A stretch of DNA of 64,000 nucleotides, from contig NZ_JACWIJ010000002.1 of NCBI RefSeq assembly GCF_017811175.1, positions 2,666,001-2,730,000 of the forward strand, given 5' to 3'. Positions 22,197 to 31,675 of the stretch are shown piece after piece. Positions within the stretch are counted from its first letter, which is position 1. Every line of letters begins with the position of its first letter. The notes beneath the pieces are model-generated. The model was not told the origin of the DNA, did no database searches, and worked only from the letters and a program-made list of their open reading frames with translations. The translations under genes and the position numbers were made by a program. Source of the stretch: Melaminivora jejuensis. Its GTDB lineage: Bacteria; Pseudomonadota; Gammaproteobacteria; Burkholderiales; Burkholderiaceae_C.

Positions 22197-22658
22197 TCAA
22201 CGCGCCCGGAAGTTGTCGTGGCAGGACTTGCAGCTGTTGGCCGTGGGGCCGAAGGCGGCCTTGATCTGATCGAGGTTGCCGCTCTTGGCAGCAGCCAGCA
22301 GCTTGGGCGCCTCGGCCTCGAACTTCTGCGCGTGCTCGGTGAACTTGGCCGAATCGCTCCAGACCTCGGGCTTGGACTTGTTGGGCGCTGCCTTGTCGGT
22401 GCCGGGGCCAAAGCCCGTCCAGGGCAGGGCCGCCAGGGAGGCGATGACTTCGGCGTCGGCCTGGGCGGCCTTGGCGTCGAACGGTGCCTTGCCGTTGACC
22501 ATGGCGCCGATGCGGCTGAAATGCTGGCCAATCACGAACAGCGTGCTCTGGCGGTACTTGATGGCGTCCTCGGGCTTGGCGAACTGCGCGGCAGCCGGCA
22601 GCGCCAGGGTGGTCGAAGCGGCGGTCGCCAGGGCGAGGGCAAAGGTCTTGAACTTCAT
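22197..22658 (-). CDS. Cytochrome c' family protein
   Basis: A 153-residue exported c-type cytochrome. The signal peptide is residues 1-24 (MKFKTFALALATAASTTLAL, cleavage near PAAAQ). The body is a helical bundle starting FAKPEDAIKYRQSTLFVIGQ, and the single heme site CKSCH (Cys143, Cys146, His147) is near the C-terminus, the arrangement of class II cytochromes c'. Such proteins bind NO or take part in electron transfer in the periplasm. ATG 22658 is chosen over an upstream in-frame start because it opens the signal peptide. A cytochrome b gene is divergent to it. Confidence 0.93.
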   Translation of the reverse strand: MKFKTFALALATAASTTLALPAAAQFAKPEDAIKYRQSTLFVIGQHFSRIGAMVNGKAPFDAKAAQADAEVIASLAALPWTGFGPGTDKAAPNKSKPEVWSDSAKFTEHAQKFEAEAPKLLAAAKSGNLDQIKAAFGPTANSCKSCHDNFRAR

Positions 22659-22839
22659 GGGGTATTCATCCTGCAAGAAAGCAAACAATGGCTGCACGGC
22701 AGCGTGCAGCGGTCAAAAGCCGGCGCGAAGTATGGCCTCAGTCCTGGAAGACGGCGCCGGCAAGCACCAGGGATTTGCTCAGGTATCGGCTCTGCTGGGC
22801 ACAATGCCGGCCAGTTTTCGCCCATCTCACCTGCCCGCC

Positions 22840-23514
22840 ATGACTTCATCCGTCCGCATCTGGGATCTGCCGACCCGCCTGTTCCACTGGACGCTGGCTG
22901 CTGCCACCGTCGCCCTAGTCGCGACCGCCAAGCTCGGCGGCAACGCCATGCTGTGGCACGAGCGTCTGGGCTATGCGCTACTGGCCCTGCTGGTGTTTCG
23001 CCTGCTGTGGGGCGTGCTGGGCGGGCGCTGGTCGCGCTTTGCCAGCTTCGCCCCGACCCCGGGGCGGCTGCTGCGCTATCTGGGCGGCCACAGCCAGGAG
23101 CACCAAGCCCCCGGGCACTCTCCACTGGGCGCGCTGTCGGTGCTGGCTCTGCTGCTGGTGCTGCTGCTGCAAGTCGCCAGCGGCCTGGCCAGCGACGACG
23201 AGATCGCCTTCACCGGGCCGCTGGTGCGCTTCCTGCCCGGCGAGTGGGTGGGCCGGGCCACCTGGTACCACGCCGATGTCGGCCAATATGTGCTGTATGT
23301 CCTGGTCGGCCTGCATGTGCTGGCCGTGGCGTTCTACGCCCTGGTGCGCCGCCGGGCCATCGTGCGCGCCATGCTGACGGGCGACAAGCAGTTGCCCGCC
23401 AGCGTGCCGCCCTCGCGCGACGACGCCGCCACGCGCCTGCTGGCCCTGGTGCTGCTGGCGCTGGCCGCAGCCCTGGCCTGGTGGGTCTCGCGCCTGGACG
23501 CCGGGGCCTTCTGA
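22840..23514 (+). CDS. Cytochrome b561-type membrane protein
   Basis: A 224-residue di-heme membrane cytochrome. VRIWDLPTRLFHWTLAAAT places the first heme-ligand histidine; WHERLGYALLALLVFRLLWG, the HADVGQYVLYVLVGLHVLAV segment and further helices carry the others. The family moves electrons between the quinone pool and a periplasmic partner; the divergent cytochrome c' gene is a likely partner in context. A final helix (RLLALVLLALAAALAWWVS) closes the protein. The start ATG 22840 is preceded by CACAAT at 22800-22805. Whether it is a hydrogenase-type or scavenging cytochrome b cannot be told. Confidence 0.9.
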   Translation: MTSSVRIWDLPTRLFHWTLAAATVALVATAKLGGNAMLWHERLGYALLALLVFRLLWGVLGGRWSRFASFAPTPGRLLRYLGGHSQEHQAPGHSPLGALSVLALLLVLLLQVASGLASDDEIAFTGPLVRFLPGEWVGRATWYHADVGQYVLYVLVGLHVLAVAFYALVRRRAIVRAMLTGDKQLPASVPPSRDDAATRLLALVLLALAAALAWWVSRLDAGAF

Positions 23515-23562
23515 AATTTTCCCCAAACCGGACACCGGCAGCAGCCCGCTACACTGCGGCGG

Positions 23563-24090
23563 ATGACCTCTGCTGCCCGGGACGCAGCGCCGCTGGAAGA
23601 GCCGCCGCCGTCCATCACCTTGCTCTACCCTAGCCAGACCTCGGACATGCCCGCCGTGCGCGAGCTGTTCCAGGAATACGCCGACAGCCTGGATGTCAAT
23701 CTGGCGTTCCAGGATTTCGCGCAGGAGCTGGCCGATCTGCCGGGTGAATACGCCCCGCCGCGCGGCTGTCTGCTGCTGGCGCTGGTCGATGGCGCGCTGG
23801 CCGGTTGCTGCGCCCTGCGGCCGCTGGACAACGTGGACTACGCCAACGCCTGCGAGATGAAGCGGCTGTATGTGCGCAAGGCCTTTCGCGGCTTCGGTCT
23901 GGGCCGCCAGCTGGCCGAGGCCACGCTGGACGCCGCACGCCGCGCCGGCTACGCCAGCGTGCTGCTGGATACGCTGGACGGCATGGAGGCAGCGCGCGCC
24001 CTGTATGCCGACCTGGGCTTCCAGGAAATCCCGCCCTACTACTACAACCCGATTGCCGGGGCGCACTACCTGAAGGCGGACATCTTCTAG
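23563..24090 (+). CDS. GNAT family N-acetyltransferase
   Basis: A 175-residue acetyltransferase. The acetyl-CoA motif is MKRLYVRKAFRGFGLGRQLAE (RGFGLG pyrophosphate loop), followed by DAARRAGYASVLLDTL and the C-terminal ALYADLGFQEIPPYYYNP typical of this subgroup. The first 18 residues are an acidic, Pro-rich lead. The acceptor substrate is unknown. It starts 48 bases after the cytochrome b gene, and TACACT about 15 bases before the start may be the -10 of its own promoter. Repeat copy 7 follows the stop. Confidence 0.9.
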   Translation: MTSAARDAAPLEEPPPSITLLYPSQTSDMPAVRELFQEYADSLDVNLAFQDFAQELADLPGEYAPPRGCLLLALVDGALAGCCALRPLDNVDYANACEMKRLYVRKAFRGFGLGRQLAEATLDAARRAGYASVLLDTLDGMEAARALYADLGFQEIPPYYYNPIAGAHYLKADIF

Positions 24091-24112
24091 CCGTCATCCA
24101 GGGTCTTTTCGG

Positions 24113-24150
24113 CCTCAAAGCCCCGTCCAGCAAGCGCTGGCAGCTATCAA
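24113..24150 (+). repeat. Dispersed repeat, copy 7
   Basis: CCTCAAAGCCCCGTCCAG, CAAGCGCTGG and CAGCTATCAA, between the convergent 3' ends of the acetyltransferase and peroxiredoxin genes. Confidence 0.92.
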
Positions 24151-24209
24151 AAATAAACGCCGCGCAGCCTCCCGGGGCTGCACGGCGCCTGCTGCATGGG
24201 GGCGGGGGT

Positions 24210-24719
24210 TCAGCCCTTGGCCTGCTGCAGCAGCGTTGCTGCGTCGCTGACCTCGAACTTGCCAGGGGCCTCGATGTTGAGCTGCGCCACTTTGCCATCC
24301 TTGACCAGCATGGAGTAGCGGTTGCTGCGCAGGCCCAGACCCTTGCCATTCAAGTCCAGCGTCAGGCCGGTGGCCTTGGCGAATGCCGCATCCCCATCGG
24401 CCAGCATCCGCACCTTGCCGGCGGTCTGCTGATCCTTGGCCCAGGCGCCCATGACGAAGGCATCGTTGACAGCCACGCACCAGATCTCATCGACACCAGC
24501 GGTCTTGAGGGCATCGGCGTTCTCGACATAGCCGGGCACGTGCTGCGCCGAGCAGGTCGGCGTGAAGGCCCCGGGCACGGCGAACAGGGCGATGGTCTTG
24601 CCGGCAGCGGCCTGCTGCACATCCACCGGCTGCGGGCCGCTGGTGGCGCAGGTGCCGTCCTCGGCGTGCTGGTACTCCATCAGCGTGGCGGTGGGCAGTG
24701 GGTCACCGATCTTGATCAT
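24210..24719 (-). CDS. Peroxiredoxin, Prx5 type
   Basis: A 169-residue thiol peroxidase. The active site is VPGAFTPTCSAQHVPGY with the peroxidatic Cys56; the Prx5 group is also shown by MIKIGDPLPTATLMEYQ at the start and RSNRYSMLVKDGKV. It reduces hydrogen peroxide and organic peroxides in the cytoplasm using glutathione or thioredoxin. Cys24 lies in a loop (AEDGTCATSGPQ) not usual in the family and could be a second redox cysteine; that is speculation. It lies downstream of the ribosomal operon terminator and has its own start, so probably its own promoter. Confidence 0.94.
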   Translation of the reverse strand: MIKIGDPLPTATLMEYQHAEDGTCATSGPQPVDVQQAAAGKTIALFAVPGAFTPTCSAQHVPGYVENADALKTAGVDEIWCVAVNDAFVMGAWAKDQQTAGKVRMLADGDAAFAKATGLTLDLNGKGLGLRSNRYSMLVKDGKVAQLNIEAPGKFEVSDAATLLQQAKG

Positions 24720-24755
24720 GGTCAGGGTTCCTTGGAAAAATAGAAAACGAGGGCG

Positions 24756-24788
24756 AAAAAAAACGACCCAGGCATTGTGGGTCGTTTT
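24756..24788 (-). terminator. Rho-independent terminator after rpsQ
   Basis: 11-bp stem AAAACGACCCA/TGGGTCGTTTT with a 7-base loop, followed on the minus strand by eight T. It ends the str-S10 ribosomal transcript 34 bases after rpsQ. Confidence 0.93.
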
Positions 24789-24821
24789 CTCGGGTGCCGC
24801 TGGTGCGGCGCTCGCATGGGC

Positions 24822-25091
24822 TTAGACCAGGCCGGCCTTTTGCACCAGGCGGGTGGCAACCCAGTTCTTGGTCTTGGACAGCGGGCGGCTTTCCGTGATT
24901 TCCACGGTGTCACCCATCTTGTACTCGCCGTTTTCGTCGTGCGCGTGGTACTTACTCGACTTGATCACGATCTTGTCGTAGATGGGGTGCTTGACACGGC
25001 GCTCGACCATCACGGTGATGGTCTTGGCACGCTTGTCGCTCACCACCTTGCCGACCAGGGTGCGCTTGAGGGATGGTTTGGCTTCCGTCAT
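24822..25091 (-). CDS. rpsQ: 30S ribosomal protein S17
   Basis: An 89-residue S17 with the OB-fold core: [39 protein letters not shown] and [19 protein letters not shown]. It binds 16S rRNA early in 30S assembly. It is the last gene of the S10 cluster here and is followed by a terminator; rplN and the rest of the spc genes, which follow rpsQ in many bacteria, are absent from this locus. It starts 9 bases after the rpmC stop. Confidence 0.98.
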   Translation of the reverse strand: MTEAKPSLKRTLVGKVVSDKRAKTITVMVERRVKHPIYDKIVIKSSKYHAHDENGEYKMGDTVEITESRPLSKTKNWVATRLVQKAGLV

Positions 25092-25100
25092 GTTCGCTCC

Positions 25101-25301
25101 TTAGGCCTTGGCGGCTTGCTTCTCAGCAAGAATGGTCTTGGCACGGGCAATGTCGCGGCGCGTGGTGCGCAGCATGTTGGTGTTGCCCAGCTGTTGCGTG
25201 GCCTTTTGCATACGCAGGCCGAAATGGGCCTTTTGCAGCGACTTGATCTCGTCCTTCAGGCCAGCCTCGTCCTTCTGGCGCAGTTCAGCAGCTTTCGTCA
25301 T
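25101..25301 (-). CDS. rpmC: 50S ribosomal protein L29
   Basis: A 66-residue two-helix protein near the exit of the ribosomal tunnel. [20 protein letters not shown] and [20 protein letters not shown] are the family signatures. ATG 25301 is chosen; the frame extends eight residues upstream without similarity. It lies between rplP (20-base gap) and rpsQ (9-base gap). Length is usual. Confidence 0.97.
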   Translation of the reverse strand: MTKAAELRQKDEAGLKDEIKSLQKAHFGLRMQKATQQLGNTNMLRTTRRDIARAKTILAEKQAAKA

Positions 25302-25321
25302 ATCGATCTCTCTGTACTTCC

Positions 25322-25738
25322 TCAAGCGCCAATCTGACGGGCCACGAAGGTGGTGCGCAGGGGCAGCTTGGCAGCCGCCAGGCGGAAGGCCTCGCGCGCC
25401 AGCTCCTCGGGCACACCCACGATCTCGAACACGACCTTGCCCGGCTGGATCTCGGCCACGTAGTACTCGGGGTTGCCCTTGCCGTTGCCCATGCGCACTT
25501 CAGCGGGCTTGGTGGAAATGGGCTTGTCCGGGAACACGCGGATCCAGATGCGGCCACCGCGCTTGACGTGGCGGGAAATCGCCCGGCGGGCAGCTTCGAT
25601 CTGGCGGGCCGTCAGGCGACCGCGGTCGGTGCACTTGAGGCCGAAGTCACCGAAGGCCACCGAGTTGCCCCGGGTGGCGATGCCGGTGTTGCGGCCCTTT
25701 TGTTCCTTGCGGAACTTGCGGCGTGCAGGTTGCAGCAT
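25322..25738 (-). CDS. rplP: 50S ribosomal protein L16
   Basis: A 138-residue L16 starting [19 protein letters not shown]. It binds near the peptidyl transferase centre and the A-site tRNA. The conserved arginine used for hydroxylation in some bacteria lies in [30 protein letters not shown] and [17 protein letters not shown] are intact. It begins five bases after the rpsC stop, so the two are tightly coupled. Confidence 0.98.
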   Translation of the reverse strand: MLQPARRKFRKEQKGRNTGIATRGNSVAFGDFGLKCTDRGRLTARQIEAARRAISRHVKRGGRIWIRVFPDKPISTKPAEVRMGNGKGNPEYYVAEIQPGKVVFEIVGVPEELAREAFRLAAAKLPLRTTFVARQIGA

Positions 25739-25743
25739 GTTGA

Positions 25744-26610
<867 letters not shown>

Positions 26611-26626
26611 GTTCTGCCTTCTTCCT

Positions 26627-26959
26627 TCAGTTGCCCACGGTCACGTAGATGTGGCAGGTAGGCTTGCTGATGCGGTTGCCGCGGCCCTTGGCGCGCGCGG
26701 TGAAACGCTTGAGCGTGGTGCCCTGCTCGACGTGGATGGTCTTGACCTTCAGCTCGTCGATGTCGGCGCCGTCGTTGTGCTCGGCGTTGGCAATGGCCGA
26801 CTCAAGCACCTTCTTGACGATGCCGGCAGCTTTCTTCTGCGTGAACGTCAGGATGTCCAGAGCCTGGTCCACCTTCTTGCCGCGGATCAGGTCGGCCACC
26901 AGGCGGCCCTTGTCCACCGACAGGCGCACGCCACGCAGGACTGCACGTGTTTCAGACAT
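26627..26959 (-). CDS. rplV: 50S ribosomal protein L22
   Basis: A 110-residue L22 starting [20 protein letters not shown]. The core helices and the beta-hairpin that reaches into the exit tunnel (ERF-type segment [19 protein letters not shown]) are intact. A second ATG six bases upstream is too close to AGGAA to be used, so 26959 is preferred. It starts nine bases after the rpsS stop and precedes rpsC. The hairpin is where macrolide-resistance changes occur in other bacteria; no insertion is visible. Confidence 0.97.
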   Translation of the reverse strand: MSETRAVLRGVRLSVDKGRLVADLIRGKKVDQALDILTFTQKKAAGIVKKVLESAIANAEHNDGADIDELKVKTIHVEQGTTLKRFTARAKGRGNRISKPTCHIYVTVGN

Positions 26960-26968
26960 GTTCATTCC

Positions 26969-27244
26969 TTATTTCTTGGCCTTCTTGTCGGCGGGGTGGC
27001 CCTTGAAGGTGCGCGTCAGGGCGAACTCGCCCAGCTTGTGGCCCACCATCTGGTCGGTGACATACACCGGCACGTGCTGCTTGCCGTTGTGTACGGCAAT
27101 CGTCAGGCCGATGAACTCGGGCAGCACCATGGAGCGGCGCGACCAGGTCTTGACAGGCTTCTTGTCCTTGGTGGCGATGGCCTTTTCGACCTTGGCCAGC
27201 AGGTGGTGGTCCACAAACGGACCCTTTTTCAGAGAACGAGTCAT
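26969..27244 (-). CDS. rpsS: 30S ribosomal protein S19
   Basis: A 91-residue S19 starting [40 protein letters not shown] and [20 protein letters not shown] are the usual conserved blocks. It lies in the head of the 30S subunit with S13, near the A-site tRNA. It follows rplB by 12 bases and precedes rplV by nine. Confidence 0.98.
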   Translation of the reverse strand: MTRSLKKGPFVDHHLLAKVEKAIATKDKKPVKTWSRRSMVLPEFIGLTIAVHNGKQHVPVYVTDQMVGHKLGEFALTRTFKGHPADKKAKK

Positions 27245-27256
27245 TTGCGGAGATCC

Positions 27257-28081
27257 TTACTTCTTGCGACGCGAGACGATCATGCCCTGCGTGCGCTTGT
27301 TGTGACGGGTGCGGTAGCCCTTGGTCAGGTTGCCCCATGGGTCAACCGGATGGCGTCCGCTCTTGGAGCGGCCTTCGCCACCACCCATCGGGTGATCGAC
27401 CGGGTTCATGACGACGCCGCGCACCGTCGGGCGGATGCCCATGTGGCGCTTGACGCCGGCCTTGCCGAGCTGGCGCAGGCTGTGCTCTTCGTTGGCGACT
27501 TCGCCGATCGTGGCGCGGCACTCGATATGCACGCGGCGCACTTCGCCCGAGCGCAGACGCACCTGGGCATAGGTGCCCTCGCGCGCCAGCAGCGTGGCCG
27601 AGCCACCAGCGGAGCGCACCATCTGCGCGCCGGCACCGGCCTTGAGCTCGATGCAGTGGATGGTCGAGCCCACCGGGATGTTGCGGATCGGCAGGGTGTT
27701 GCCCACGCGGATGGGGGCCTCGGAGCCGCTGACGATGGTGGCGCCCACTTCCAGGTTGCGCGGAGCGATGATGTAGCGGCGTTCGCCGTCGGCATAGCAC
27801 ACCAGGGCGATGTGCGCCGAGCGGTTGGGGTCGTACTCGATGCGCTCGACGCGGGCCGGGATGCCGTCCTTATTGCGGCGGAAGTCCACCACGCGGTAGT
27901 GGTGCTTGTGGCCGCCGCCACGGTGGCGGATGGTGATGTGGCCGTTGTTGTTGCGGCCGGCGCTCTGGAACTTGGGCTCCAGCAGCGGCGCGTGCGGCGC
28001 ACCCTTGTGCAGGTGGTCACGCGAGATCTTCACCGCGCCACGCTGGCCCGGGGTCGTCGGTTTGAGTTTGATGACAGCCAT
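27257..28081 (-). CDS. rplB: 50S ribosomal protein L2
   Basis: A 274-residue L2, a core protein next to the peptidyl transferase centre. [39 protein letters not shown] and the C-terminal [20 protein letters not shown] (with the functionally important histidine) are all intact. It starts three bases after the rplW stop. Long open frames in other registers of this gene reflect GC-rich codon bias and are not genes. Confidence 0.99.
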   Translation of the reverse strand: MAVIKLKPTTPGQRGAVKISRDHLHKGAPHAPLLEPKFQSAGRNNNGHITIRHRGGGHKHHYRVVDFRRNKDGIPARVERIEYDPNRSAHIALVCYADGERRYIIAPRNLEVGATIVSGSEAPIRVGNTLPIRNIPVGSTIHCIELKAGAGAQMVRSAGGSATLLAREGTYAQVRLRSGEVRRVHIECRATIGEVANEEHSLRQLGKAGVKRHMGIRPTVRGVVMNPVDHPMGGGEGRSKSGRHPVDPWGNLTKGYRTRHNKRTQGMIVSRRKK

Positions 28082-28084
28082 GGT

Positions 28085-28420
28085 TTACGCAGCCTCCCCG
28101 GACAGGTTCAGCTCTTGACCTTCCTTGAGCAGCACGTAGGCCTTGCGCACGTTGTCGCGGCGGCCCATGTATTTGCCGAAGCGTTTTTGCTTGCCCTTGG
28201 TGTTGAGCACGGACACACCCTTGACCTCGACCTTGAACAGCAGCTCGACGGCAGCCTTGATCTCGGGCTTGGTGGCGTTTTGCAGCACCTTGAATGTCAC
28301 GGCGTTGGCCTTCTCGGCAACCATGGTGGCCTTCTCGGACACGATGGGAGCGACCAGCACCTGCATCAGGCGGCCTTCGTCGAACTGGCGTTCGGCGGGA
28401 GTGGGATTGACGCGGCTCAT
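28085..28420 (-). CDS. rplW: 50S ribosomal protein L23
   Basis: A 111-residue L23, which sits at the tunnel exit and docks trigger factor and [23 protein letters not shown] and [20 protein letters not shown] are family signatures. The N-terminal 18 residues ([18 protein letters not shown]) are a little longer than in E. coli. The start overlaps the rplD stop by four bases (ATGA), so translation is coupled. Confidence 0.97.
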   Translation of the reverse strand: MSRVNPTPAERQFDEGRLMQVLVAPIVSEKATMVAEKANAVTFKVLQNATKPEIKAAVELLFKVEVKGVSVLNTKGKQKRFGKYMGRRDNVRKAYVLLKEGQELNLSGEAA

Positions 28421-29037
28421 GCGAACATCTCCTTGAGCTTGTCGATGGCGCCCTTGGTGACCAGCACCTTCTTGAAATGCACCAGCGACACCGGGTCGGC
28501 ATAGCGCGGCTCGACGACGAACACGTTCTTCAGGTTGCGCGACGCCAGGTACAGGTTCTCATCGACCTCGTCGGCGATGACCATCACCGACTCCAGGTTC
28601 ATGGCCTTGAACTTGTCGGCCAGCACCTTGGTCTTGGGGCTGTCGAGCTTGATGGAGTCCACCACTGCCAGACGGCCTTCGCGGGCCAACTGCGACAGGA
28701 TGGAGGCCATGCCGGCGCGGTACATCTTCTTGTTGATCTTCTGCGTGAAGTTCTCTTCGGGCAGGTTCGGGAAGATGCGACCGCCCCCACGCCACAGCGG
28801 CGAGGAGGTCATGCCGGCGCGCGCGTTGCCGGTGCCCTTTTGCTTGAAGGGCTTCTTGGTCGAGTGACGCACCTGCTGGCGGTCTTTTTGCGCGCGCGTG
28901 CCCTGGCGACCGTTGGCGCGGTAGGCGACGACGATCTGGTGGATCAGGGCTTCGTTGTACTGACGGTCGAACACCGTCTCGGGCACGTCCACCTTGGACG
29001 CAGCCTGGCCTTGTTCATTCAGGAGTTCGAGCTGCAT
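28417..29037 (-). CDS. rplD: 50S ribosomal protein L4
   Basis: A 206-residue L4. The tunnel loop segment is [20 protein letters not shown] with WRGGGRIFP; the globular domain continues to the end KLKEMFA. In E. coli L4 also represses its own S10 operon by acting on the leader; whether this holds here is unknown, but there is a structured leader before rplC. Its start is directly adjacent to the rplC stop (29038), so the two genes are coupled. Confidence 0.98.
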   Translation of the reverse strand: MQLELLNEQGQAASKVDVPETVFDRQYNEALIHQIVVAYRANGRQGTRAQKDRQQVRHSTKKPFKQKGTGNARAGMTSSPLWRGGGRIFPNLPEENFTQKINKKMYRAGMASILSQLAREGRLAVVDSIKLDSPKTKVLADKFKAMNLESVMVIADEVDENLYLASRNLKNVFVVEPRYADPVSLVHFKKVLVTKGAIDKLKEMFA

Positions 29038-29712
29038 TTAGTTCGCCTCCTTGGAGGTTTTTGCCTTCACAGCGGGACGCACGGTGACGAAGCCACCCTT
29101 GGAGCCGGGCACGGCACCCTTGATGAGCAGCAGCTGACGGGCTTCGTCGATGCGGATCACGTCCAGGTTCTGCGTGGTCACGGTCTCGTCGCCCATGTGG
29201 CCGGTCATCTTCTTGCCGGGGAACACGCGACCGGGGTCTTGTGCCATGCCGATGGAGCCGGGCACGTTGTGCGAACGGCTGTTGCCGTGCGAGGCGCGCT
29301 GCGAGCTGAAGTTGTGGCGCTTGATGGTGCCGGCGTAGCCCTTGCCGATCGAAGTGCCCTGCACATCGACCTTCTGGCCCACGGCGAACACGTCGGTCAC
29401 GGGAACCTGCGCACCAGCGGCGTACTTGCCGGCGGTCTCTTCGGTCACGCGGAACTCGCGCAGGATTTCACCGGCTTCGACGCCCGCCTTGGCGAGGTGG
29501 CCGGCTTCGGGCTTGGTCACGCGCGATGCCTTGCGCGCACCGAACGTGACCTGCAAGGCCACGTAGCCGTCGTTGGCTTGAGTTTTGACCTGGGTCACAC
29601 GGTTGTTGGACACGTCCACCACCGTGACGGGCACTGCCTGCCCGTCGTCGGTGAAGATGCGCATCATGCCCACCTTGCGGCCCAGCAACCCGAGGGAGTT
29701 GCTCAGACTCAT
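29038..29712 (-). CDS. rplC: 50S ribosomal protein L3
   Basis: A 224-residue L3 starting [40 protein letters not shown] and [20 protein letters not shown], near the peptidyl transferase centre, are intact. L3 is one of the two assembly initiators of 50S. ATG 29712 is chosen because it gives the standard N-terminus; the frame extends upstream without similarity. A 259-base gap separates it from rpsJ, with a promoter and hairpins, so rplC-rpsQ can be expressed separately from the str genes. Confidence 0.98.
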   Translation of the reverse strand: MSLSNSLGLLGRKVGMMRIFTDDGQAVPVTVVDVSNNRVTQVKTQANDGYVALQVTFGARKASRVTKPEAGHLAKAGVEAGEILREFRVTEETAGKYAAGAQVPVTDVFAVGQKVDVQGTSIGKGYAGTIKRHNFSSQRASHGNSRSHNVPGSIGMAQDPGRVFPGKKMTGHMGDETVTTQNLDVIRIDEARQLLLIKGAVPGSKGGFVTVRPAVKAKTSKEAN

Positions 29713-29753
29713 TTGGTTTTTGCTCCGAAACTCTCGCCGCCCCGACTTCAATT

Positions 29754-29777
29754 GGCCCGGGCGTTGCGCCCAGGGCC
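29754..29777 (-). promoter_or_regulatory. Hairpin in rplC leader
   Basis: Stem GGCCCGGGCG with CGCCC-A-GGGCC around a TTG loop, 42 bases before the rplC start. It has no U-tract, so it is not a terminator; a ribosomal-protein binding site is possible but unproven. Confidence 0.4.
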
Positions 29778-29880
29778 TGTCATGAGAAAAGGCTGGGGGC
29801 GCACGAAAGAAGGTTGATGAAACTTCGCACTTGCCATGCACCGCCCACAAAAAGGAAGGCGCAAAAATGCGAAGCCGCAA

Positions 29881-29909
29881 AGTATAACGCGGGCTGCCCG
29901 GAAGGGCAA
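29881..29909 (-). promoter_or_regulatory. Promoter for rplC-rpsQ genes
   Basis: On the minus strand TTGCCC (29904-29909), a 17-base spacer and TATACT (29881-29886). The spacer forms part of a hairpin with arms at 29888-29899 and 29904-29916. The -35 and spacer length match the str promoter at 34985-35013. Confidence 0.6.
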
Positions 29910-29971
29910 GCCCGCGTCATGCAGTGGTCAGGCAACGCCCTGTTTCGGGCGCTGCCTGGTGCGGCAGCTAA

Positions 29972-30283
29972 TTACTGCAGCTTGATCTCGACGTCCACGC
30001 CGGCCGGCAGGTCGAGCTTCATCAGCGCGTCCACCGTCTTGTCGGTCGGATCGACGATGTCCATCAGGCGCTGGTGCGTGCGGATCTCCAGCTGGTCGCG
30101 GCTGGTCTTGTTGACGTGCGGCGAGCGCAGGATGTCGAAACGCTTCATGCGCGTGGGCAGGGGCACGGGGCCCTTGACGATGGCGCCGGTGCGCTTGGCA
30201 GTATCGACGATCTCGGCGGCGGACTGGTCGATCAGCTTGTAATCGAAGGCCTTCAGGCGGATGCGGATCTTTTGCTTGGACAT
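29972..30283 (-). CDS. rpsJ: 30S ribosomal protein S10
   Basis: A 103-residue S10 starting [40 protein letters not shown] and [20 protein letters not shown] are conserved blocks. Besides its place in the 30S head, S10 is NusE in antitermination. It lies 29 bases after tuf, with which it is probably cotranscribed, and is separated from rplC by a promoter region; in E. coli it opens the S10 operon instead. Confidence 0.98.
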   Translation of the reverse strand: MSKQKIRIRLKAFDYKLIDQSAAEIVDTAKRTGAIVKGPVPLPTRMKRFDILRSPHVNKTSRDQLEIRTHQRLMDIVDPTDKTVDALMKLDLPAGVDVEIKLQ

Positions 30284-30312
30284 AATGTTCCCCTTGCTGT
30301 GATGACCGCGGA

Positions 30313-31503
30313 TTACTCGATGATCTTGGCCACGACGCCGGCGCCGACGGTGCGACCGCCCTCGCGGATGGCAAAGCGCAGGCCTTCTTCCATGGCGATG
30401 GGGGCGATCAGCTTGACGGTGATCGACACGTTGTCGCCGGGCATGACCATTTCCTTGTCAGCGGGCAGCTCGATGGAGCCGGTGACGTCGGTCGTGCGGA
30501 AGTAGAACTGGGGGCGGTAGTTGTTGAAGAACGGCGTGTGGCGGCCGCCCTCGTCCTTGCTCAGCACGTACACCTCGGCGGTGAAGTGCGTGTGCGGCTT
30601 GATGGAGCCGGGCTTGCACAGCACCTGGCCGCGCTCGACGTCTTCGCGCTTGGTGCCGCGCAGCAGCAGGCCCACGTTGTCGCCGGCCTGGCCCTGATCC
30701 AGGAGCTTACGGAACATCTCGACGCCGGTGACGGTGGTCTTGACGGTGTCCTTGATGCCGACGATTTCGATTTCCTCGCCGACCTTGATGATGCCGCGCT
30801 CGACGCGGCCCGTGACCACAGTGCCGCGCCCGGAGATGGAGAACACGTCTTCCACGGGCATCAGGAAGGCGCCGTCGATGGCGCGCTCGGGTGTGGGGAT
30901 GTAGCTGTCCAGTGCTTCAGCCAGGCGCAGGATGGCCGGCTCGCCCTTTTCGGACTGGTCGCCCTCCAGGGCCAGCTTGGCCGAGCCGCGGATGATGGGG
31001 GTGTCGTCGCCGGGGAATTCGTACTTGTCCAGCAGCTCGCGCACTTCCATCTCGACGAGCTCCAGCAGCTCCTCGTCATCCACCATGTCGCACTTGTTCA
31101 GGAACACGATGATGTAGGGCACGCCCACCTGGCGGGCCAGCAGGATGTGCTCGCGCGTCTGGGGCATGGGGCCGTCGGCGGCCGAGCACACAAGAATAGC
31201 GCCGTCCATCTGGGCGGCGCCGGTGATCATGTTCTTCACATAGTCGGCGTGGCCGGGGCAGTCCACGTGGGCGTAGTGGCGGTTGGCCGTCTCGTACTCG
31301 ACGTGCGAGGTGTTGATGGTGATGCCGCGCGCCTTTTCTTCCGGGGCGTTGTCGATCTGGTCGTAGCTCTTGACCTCGCCGCCGAAGGCTTTGCCCAGCA
31401 CCGTGGCGATCGCTGCCGTGAGCGTCGTCTTGCCGTGATCCACGTGACCGATGGTGCCCACGTTCACGTGGGGCTTAGTCCGCTCGAATTTACCTTTTGC
31501 CAT
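30313..31503 (-). CDS. tuf: Elongation factor Tu
   Basis: A 396-residue EF-Tu. G-domain motifs are GHVDHGKTT (P-loop), [13 protein letters not shown] (effector region), [12 protein letters not shown] and NKCD. Domains II and III follow ([29 protein letters not shown]). It brings aminoacyl-tRNA to the ribosome with GTP. It is the fourth gene of the str operon, but a 172-base gap from fusA holds a repeat copy and an extended hairpin. A second tuf copy is usual in related genomes; none is in the window. Confidence 0.99.
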   Translation of the reverse strand: MAKGKFERTKPHVNVGTIGHVDHGKTTLTAAIATVLGKAFGGEVKSYDQIDNAPEEKARGITINTSHVEYETANRHYAHVDCPGHADYVKNMITGAAQMDGAILVCSAADGPMPQTREHILLARQVGVPYIIVFLNKCDMVDDEELLELVEMEVRELLDKYEFPGDDTPIIRGSAKLALEGDQSEKGEPAILRLAEALDSYIPTPERAIDGAFLMPVEDVFSISGRGTVVTGRVERGIIKVGEEIEIVGIKDTVKTTVTGVEMFRKLLDQGQAGDNVGLLLRGTKREDVERGQVLCKPGSIKPHTHFTAEVYVLSKDEGGRHTPFFNNYRPQFYFRTTDVTGSIELPADKEMVMPGDNVSITVKLIAPIAMEEGLRFAIREGGRTVGAGVVAKIIE

Positions 31504-31545
31504 TTTTCAAACTCCAAAAGAGCATTGCCTGTGTGATGGTTTAAC

Positions 31546-31606
31546 GTCTGCACCCGGTTGCTGTTTCGCCCCGCACAGGGCCACGGGGCGGCACCGGATC
31601 GCAGAC
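31546..31606 (-). other. Extended hairpin in fusA-tuf intergenic region
   Basis: Three nested stems: GTCTGC/GCAGAC (31546-31551, 31601-31606), CCGGT/ACCGG, and CGCCCCG/CGGGGCG (31567-31573, 31584-31590). It lies about 40-100 bases before tuf, without a U-tract. Confidence 0.5.
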
Positions 31607-31624
31607 TGCAAATGCTATGAACAA

Positions 31625-31657
31625 ATGAGCTGCCACCGCTTGACTGGCAAGGGTTTC
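31625..31657 (-). repeat. Dispersed repeat, copy 8
   Basis: GAGCTGCCACCGCTTG and GGCAAGGGTTTCAG, diverged in the first block. It lies in the fusA-tuf gap, inside an operon, 18 bases after the fusA stop. Confidence 0.8.
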
Positions 31658-31675
31658 AGCCCATTTTCACCCTGA

